From Terrisporobacter petrolearius (lineage in GTDB: Bacteria; Bacillota; Clostridia; Peptostreptococcales; Peptostreptococcaceae): a stretch of DNA of 64,000 nt. Shown here piece by piece: positions 62,681 through 64,000 of the stretch. Numbering within the stretch: the stretch's first letter is position 1; every line of letters begins with the position of its first letter. The stretch covers positions 186,001 through 250,000 of the forward strand of contig NZ_JAHZMO010000001.1 of NCBI RefSeq assembly GCF_020748185.1. The letters run 5' to 3'. The notes beneath the pieces were generated by a model. The model was not told the origin of the DNA, did no database searches, and saw nothing but the letters and a program-made list of their open reading frames with translations. Made by a program: the position numbers and the translations under genes.

Positions 62681-63046
62681 ATGGATAAAATAATTTTAAG
62701 TAATTTAGGTTTTTACGGTTATCATGGAGTTTTAGAGGCAGAAAAAGTATTGGGTCAAAAGTTTTTTATAGACGTTGAACTTTTTCTTAGTACAAAAGAA
62801 GCTGGCAAAAGTGATGATTTAACAAAATCTGTTAGTTATGCAGATATATATGAAATAATAAAAGATATAACAGAAAATAAAAGATTTGATTTAATAGAAG
62901 CTTTGGCAGAGGCCATTGCAGGAGAGGTTTTAGAAAGCTACACTATTATTAAATCTATTATGGTTAGAGTGAAAAAACCAGAAGCGCCTGTAAATGGTAT
63001 TTTTGATTATTTTGCTGTGGAAATTAGGAGAGATAAAGATGAATAG
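62681..63046 (+). CDS. folB: Dihydroneopterin aldolase FolB
   Basis: The 121-residue enzyme converts dihydroneopterin to 6-hydroxymethyl-dihydropterin. The family opening ILSNLGFYGYHGVLEAEK, the QKFFIDVEL strand and SVSYADIYEII are visible, with VKKPEAPVNG near the end. It starts 2 bases after folP with AGAGG in the folP end, so translation is coupled. Length is typical. Confidence 0.95.
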   Translation: MDKIILSNLGFYGYHGVLEAEKVLGQKFFIDVELFLSTKEAGKSDDLTKSVSYADIYEIIKDITENKRFDLIEALAEAIAGEVLESYTIIKSIMVRVKKPEAPVNGIFDYFAVEIRRDKDE

Positions 63047-63533
63047 AGCTTATTTAGGTCTAGGAACTAATATGGGACATAGAGAAGGATATTTAAGACA
63101 AGCCTGTAAAACTCTTCAGCAACATGGAAATATTAATATTTTAAAAATATCAAAAGTCTATGAAACAAAGGCATGGGGATATACAGAGCAAGAGGATTTT
63201 TTAAATATATGTATGGAGATAGAAACTTCATTATCTTCTATAGAACTATTAGAAGTTTGCCATGAAATAGAAGAGATGCTAAACAGAAAAAGAGTAATAA
63301 AATGGGGACCGAGAACTATTGATGTGGATATTTTGTTTTTTAACAATATAATAAGTAATGACGAAAAGTTGACTTTACCACACCCAAGAATTAAAGAGAG
63401 GGCTTTTGTATTAATTCCTCTTATGGATTTAAACAAAGGGTTGATTATTGATAATAAACCTATATCGTATTATATTTCTAAATTAAGTAAAGAAGAAATA
63501 GATGAAGTTAAAGAAGTTAGCGTAAATATTTAA
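63039..63533 (+). CDS. folK: 6-hydroxymethyl-dihydropterin pyrophosphokinase FolK
   Basis: The 164-residue kinase transfers pyrophosphate from ATP to the pterin for FolP. LGLGTNMGHREGYL at the start and KWGPRTIDVDILFF with LPHPRIKERAFVLIPL near 90-125 are the family signatures. The start at 63039 has TAGGAGAG 7 bases upstream and overlaps folB by 8 bases; the ATG at 62994 lies too far inside folB. It ends the folate gene row and is followed by a terminator. Confidence 0.96.
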   Translation: MNRAYLGLGTNMGHREGYLRQACKTLQQHGNINILKISKVYETKAWGYTEQEDFLNICMEIETSLSSIELLEVCHEIEEMLNRKRVIKWGPRTIDVDILFFNNIISNDEKLTLPHPRIKERAFVLIPLMDLNKGLIIDNKPISYYISKLSKEEIDEVKEVSVNI

Positions 63534-63548
63534 ATGTTTTTAATTAAT

Positions 63549-63597
63549 AAAAAGAAGGCTAATTTACATATTTAGTGTAAATTAGACCTTCTTTTTT
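63549..63597 (+). terminator. Terminator of the folate operon
   Basis: AAAAAGAAGGCTAATTTAC pairs with the complement at 63577-63596 (one bulged A), with a 9-base loop and a T run. Confidence 0.85.
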
Positions 63598-63598
63598 A

Positions 63599-63627
63599 TT
63601 GTCATCGATTTAAGTAAGTGCTATAAT
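63599..63627 (+). promoter_or_regulatory. Promoter of the last MATE gene
   Basis: TTGTCA (63599-63604) and TATAAT (63622-63627) are 17 bases apart. A perfect palindrome CCCCCTAGGGGG lies at 63636-63647, around the expected transcription start. Confidence 0.75.
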
Positions 63628-63664
63628 TTTTATAACCCCCTAGGGGGGATATGGGAGGGATATT

Positions 63665-64000
63665 ATGGATTATTTACTTAAAAATAAAAATAACATAATA
63701 ACTATTATTACCTTAGCCATTCCTGTAATTATAGAGAATATACTTCAAACTCTGCTTGGAACTGTAGATACTTATTTTGCTGGACAAATCAATGATAATG
63801 CTATTGCAGCTATAGGTGTGACTAACTTAATTATGAATGTATTTATTGTATTTTTTACAGCTATTAGCATAGGAACAAGTGCTGTTGTTGCAAGAAATTT
63901 TGGAAAAGGAGAAATGGATAAGGTTAAAGAAGCTACGGAACAATCAATTTTTTTAGGAATTATAATTAGTTTAGTTGTAGGAATAATTAATATATTATTT
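63665..64000 (+). CDS. MATE family efflux transporter (3' end outside window)
   Basis: The open frame starts at ATG 63665 behind GGGAGGGA and runs 112 codons to the window edge. The visible part has the MATE opening (IIENILQTLLGTVDTYFAG near 22 and INDNAIAAIGVTN near 41) and the segment ISIGTSAVVARNFGKGEMD, which places it in the NorM-like branch. About three spans are seen. It is the third MATE transporter of the window and has its own promoter. Confidence 0.9.
   Translation, partial: MDYLLKNKNNIITIITLAIPVIIENILQTLLGTVDTYFAGQINDNAIAAIGVTNLIMNVFIVFFTAISIGTSAVVARNFGKGEMDKVKEATEQSIFLGIIISLVVGIINILF

Noticed and set aside
1-64000. CRISPR array, tRNA, rRNA, transposon or prophage
   Set aside because: No regularly spaced repeats, cloverleaf sequences, transposase or integrase genes, or terminal inverted repeats with target duplications were found on reading the window.

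Overview
The window is AT-rich DNA from a strictly anaerobic, motile, low-GC Gram-positive bacterium of the Clostridia. Ribosome-binding sites are strong GGAGG types, TTG and GTG starts are common, and surface binding proteins carry lipoboxes or membrane anchors. A Ni carbon monoxide dehydrogenase, a molybdenum hydroxylase and FolE/P/B/K are present. A near-perfect match to the CcpA site form described for Clostridioides difficile points, by inference, to Peptostreptococcaceae or a close relative. I see no phage, transposon, CRISPR array, tRNA or rRNA.

Layout: 1-5780 is a chemotaxis operon (cheA, truncated by the window edge, then cheB, cheC, cheD, cheW, cheR, cheY). 6067-9556 holds an ATP-grasp ligase of D-aspartate ligase type, an aspartate/glutamate racemase and a MurE-like ligase, probably a cell-wall amino-acid module. 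10268-23546 is the most unusual region. It has a one-chain aldehyde oxidoreductase whose cluster and active-site residue numbers equal those remembered for Desulfovibrio gigas MOP, followed by a long, tightly packed accessory operon: Fe-S/CCG redox protein, CxxC mini-protein, methyltransferase, C-GCAxxG-C-C protein, XdhC, MocA-like transferase fused to an HD domain, class V aminotransferase, a 94-residue orphan, radical SAM enzyme, CoA-ligase-like enzyme and histidine phosphatase. The set matches, in mirror order, the Desulfovibrio vulgaris DVU_1551-DVU_1559 neighbourhood that gives several protein families their provisional names. What the pathway makes is, to my knowledge, not established.

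23829-25811 is an orphan membrane histidine kinase. 26271-31635 is a Fur-type iron-siderophore uptake operon ending in a MATE transporter. 32012-37647 is an oligopeptide ABC operon (oppBCDFA) whose promoter contains a perfect palindrome. 38114-43528 carries an exonuclease-BRCT protein, a SulP transporter, a MATE pump with a MerR-type 19-bp-spacer promoter and its likely MerR regulator, and a small anchored protein. 43718-47355 is a cooS-cooF-flavoprotein unit that could pass electrons from CO to NAD(P). 47635-48969 is an unassigned multi-span membrane protein.

49252-58499 is a nucleoside regulon: a LytS/YesM-type kinase, an AraC-type response regulator, a BMP-family binding protein without a lipobox, then pdp-deoC-deoB-nupC and a purine nucleoside phosphorylase, with a CcpA-like site at the pdp promoter. 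58624-58806 looks like a structured leader RNA or small RNA with its own terminator, upstream of yhaM. The window ends with folE-folP-folB-folK and the first 112 codons of a third MATE transporter.
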